Assembly (NCBI GenBank): GCA_021809755.1
Contig: JAJZJZ010000002.1
Location: forward strand, 1-64,000
Source: Thermoplasmata archaeon
GTDB lineage: Archaea; Thermoplasmatota; Thermoplasmata; Thermoplasmatales; Thermoplasmataceae
Reading direction: 5' to 3'
Length of the DNA: 64,000 bases
The position numbers and the translations under genes are program-made. Below the pieces are notes generated by a model, which saw only the letters and a program-made list of their open reading frames with translations, was not told where the DNA came from and did no database searches. Positions within the stretch are counted from its first letter, which is position 1. Every line of letters begins with the position of its first letter. This document shows positions 62,435 through 64,000 of this stretch, piece by piece.

Positions 62435-63301
62435 ATGGCACAGCGCAGATACAGTCACTCATACTATCCGTATTATAGGCCCAGCACACCAAGAAAGGCG
62501 GAGGGAGGAATGAAGATAAAGTCCAGTAGAGGTGAGATTGGGGGAAAGTGGTGGTCGAAGAGATTTCTTTCCATCCTGAGTTCATACGGTTGGGACAGTA
62601 GACTTGAGAGGGGGAGAAGATATGCAAGATCAGGACAGGTCCTGAGAATCAATATGGGAAATGGAACAGTGCAGGCAGAGGTTCAGGGATCAAGAAGTAC
62701 TCCCTATAAGATAGAGATAGCTTTTCCGCTGGCAGGAGAGGAGTCATGGGCCGAGATTTTCTCATACCTGATGGAAAAGCCAGAGATTATTTCACACATG
62801 CTCACGGGTGAATTGTTACCTGAAGTTGAGGAAGCCTTCAGGAAGGCCAGGTCACCAATGATCCCGGAAAAGTCCAGTGAGATCACCATGAACTGCAACT
62901 GTCCGGATTACGCAAACCCCTGTAAGCACATTGCCGCGGTCTTTTATGTCCTGGCGGATTACCTGGATGAGGATCCATTCCTGCTTTTCCAGCTCAAGGG
63001 CAAGAAGAAGGACGAGGTGATGAAATCAATATGGGAGAAGAAGGAGGCGCAGGTTCCAGATGTCAATATAAAAAACACGAAGGAAGTCGGGGAGATTTCC
63101 GCGGAATCTTTATCAAGATTCTGGGGTTCGCATTCTGTAAGCGTAAAACCAGTGGTGAGCGGTAATATCCCATCGATATCTCCACTCAAAAAGTATCCCT
63201 TGCCGGATGATTTCAACGATCCGCTTGTTATATCTATCCTTACAGGATATTACGATGAGATTGGAAAAGGAATACAGAAACTCAATGTCAAAAGTCAATA
63301 A
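62435..63301 (+). CDS. SWIM zinc-finger protein
   Basis: The 288-residue protein contains the SWIM motif CxC...CxH at Cys154, Cys156, Cys163 and His165 (NCNCPDYANPCKHIAAVFY), in a setting that begins with KWWSKRFLSIL and YARSGQV. SWIM proteins next to SNF2 ATPases are thought to target them to DNA or to partners. The ATG is directly after the SNF2 stop, so the two are co-expressed. Confidence 0.88.
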   Translation: MAQRRYSHSYYPYYRPSTPRKAEGGMKIKSSRGEIGGKWWSKRFLSILSSYGWDSRLERGRRYARSGQVLRINMGNGTVQAEVQGSRSTPYKIEIAFPLAGEESWAEIFSYLMEKPEIISHMLTGELLPEVEEAFRKARSPMIPEKSSEITMNCNCPDYANPCKHIAAVFYVLADYLDEDPFLLFQLKGKKKDEVMKSIWEKKEAQVPDVNIKNTKEVGEISAESLSRFWGSHSVSVKPVVSGNIPSISPLKKYPLPDDFNDPLVISILTGYYDEIGKGIQKLNVKSQ

Positions 63302-63364
63302 GTTAGGATGGGTAAATTTCTTCATCAAGTTTGGGGGTTCATTTCTTAAATTCGGTTTCTTGCT

Positions 63365-63763
63365 ATGATTAATTCTTCACGGATCAGGGAATTACAATAT
63401 TTGAGCAAGAAAGCTCTGACTTTCAGGGAGGAGATGAATTGTGAAACCTTATGTTTCGCAAAGACACTAAGATTCAGACACGAAACTCCTCCTGTGAAAA
63501 ACCATGAGAAAGTCGTGCATGAAAATCCCCATGCAATGATTGAACCTATGGGACTTCTACATGAGGTTGGGGACGTCTCCGTTCCGCAGTCTGAGCAGAG
63601 GAATGGGGTGAAGGCATATCCCGATTGCATACAGTCAGGGATGTATGCAAGTGGAGCACCGATACCCACAGAGATGCAACTTTCAGGTCTGGAAAGACGT
63701 CAAAACTCGGTAATATGTTCTTGCAAAACCGTCCGAACCGTGAGGAATGAAAGCGAAAACTAA
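63365..63763 (+). other. Open frame of doubtful coding status
   Basis: A 132-codon frame is open here, but its product (MINSSRIRELQYLSKKAL... SVPQSEQRNGVKAYPD...) matches no family I know. The minus strand is open too, and the DNA is richer in G+C than the genes before it. A transposon tail or structured RNA is as likely as a gene. The remaining bases to 64000 show no supported feature. Confidence 0.25.
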
Positions 63764-64000
63764 GCAACGATGATAACCTCCAATGCCTTAGCTGAGAGGA
63801 GTATGTCGGTGGTTCACATTATATCAGGCTTTGTTTTTCATTTATGGGCATCTCTTAATGCACGGAGGGAAGTTCCGAAAATCACATAGCTCGAGACCCA
63901 AAGAATATCACTCTAAGGCTATTTCTTAATTTTCTCATAAATGACCTATTGCTTCCTAGCCAGATAGGACAATCGCCTGTTACGGTTTCTCTGAGTGAGC

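Noticed and set aside
63365..63763. C-terminal tail of an IS200/IS605 TnpB protein
   Set aside because: No zinc-ribbon cysteines or TnpB core motif is present, and the resemblance was only in composition.

Overview
The window looks like an acidophilic, cell-wall-less euryarchaeon of the order Thermoplasmatales, probably near Cuniculiplasma or Ferroplasma. This rests on archaeal markers (Dph2, archaeal-type MtaB, Csa3, a type I-D CRISPR-Cas system, a Sulfolobus-type two-subunit 2-oxoacid:ferredoxin oxidoreductase), TATA boxes placed for leaderless transcripts, surface proteins built of repeats around a GLPSG...WYVN core, and AT-rich sequence. No rRNA or tRNA gene was recognised, so the genus is inference.

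Layout. 1-3735: 2-oxoacid:ferredoxin oxidoreductase (korA, partial korB) and an aspartase/fumarase. 3988-5898: a repeat-built surface protein followed by an intact IS66-type element with exact ends and target duplication. 7569-14127: a six-gene hydrogenase-4/complex I-like membrane operon whose large subunit lacks the C-terminal nickel-ligand motif. 14454-18513: accessory DNA (unknown two-gene unit, MITE-like inverted repeat, IS110 element with a strong upstream structured RNA, HEPN/MNT toxin-antitoxin pair). 18761-21825: peptidase E, MtaB, Dph2.

22331-37370 is a CRISPR island. It starts with a relic of a type I-C-like array cut by an IS21-type end and a decayed IS5-type transposase. A complete type I-D locus follows (csa3, cas6, cas10d, csc2, csc1, cas3', cas4, cas1, cas2). 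Its array has 30 identical 31-bp repeats, and an intact IS21 element sits inside the leader-proximal spacer, separating the leader and first repeat from the other 29 repeats. The distal end also appears cut by IS-derived sequence.

37427-51811: imidazolonepropionase, an A24 (GxGD) peptidase, an MBL hydrolase, a SHOCT protein with a membrane-bound regulator, an AbiE-type toxin-antitoxin pair, a CopA-like P-type ATPase with a 46-residue YHS protein, a GC-rich stretch that may encode a structured RNA, a sulfur-handling operon (DsrE2, TusA, SQR-like, DUF1641), an HxlR regulator, an MFS transporter and a TauE/SafE permease. 52083-63301: an unknown protein, a secreted penicillin acylase-family enzyme with a small membrane partner, a YVTN-repeat protein, transposon debris, and an SNF2 helicase with its SWIM zinc-finger partner.

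How the parts connect: the oxidoreductase would supply reduced ferredoxin and the Hyf-like complex is a candidate ferredoxin-linked ion pump. The sulfur operon together with TauE/SafE suggests handling of reduced sulfur and sulfite. Insertion sequences dominate the defence regions and have probably disabled or remodelled the CRISPR memory.
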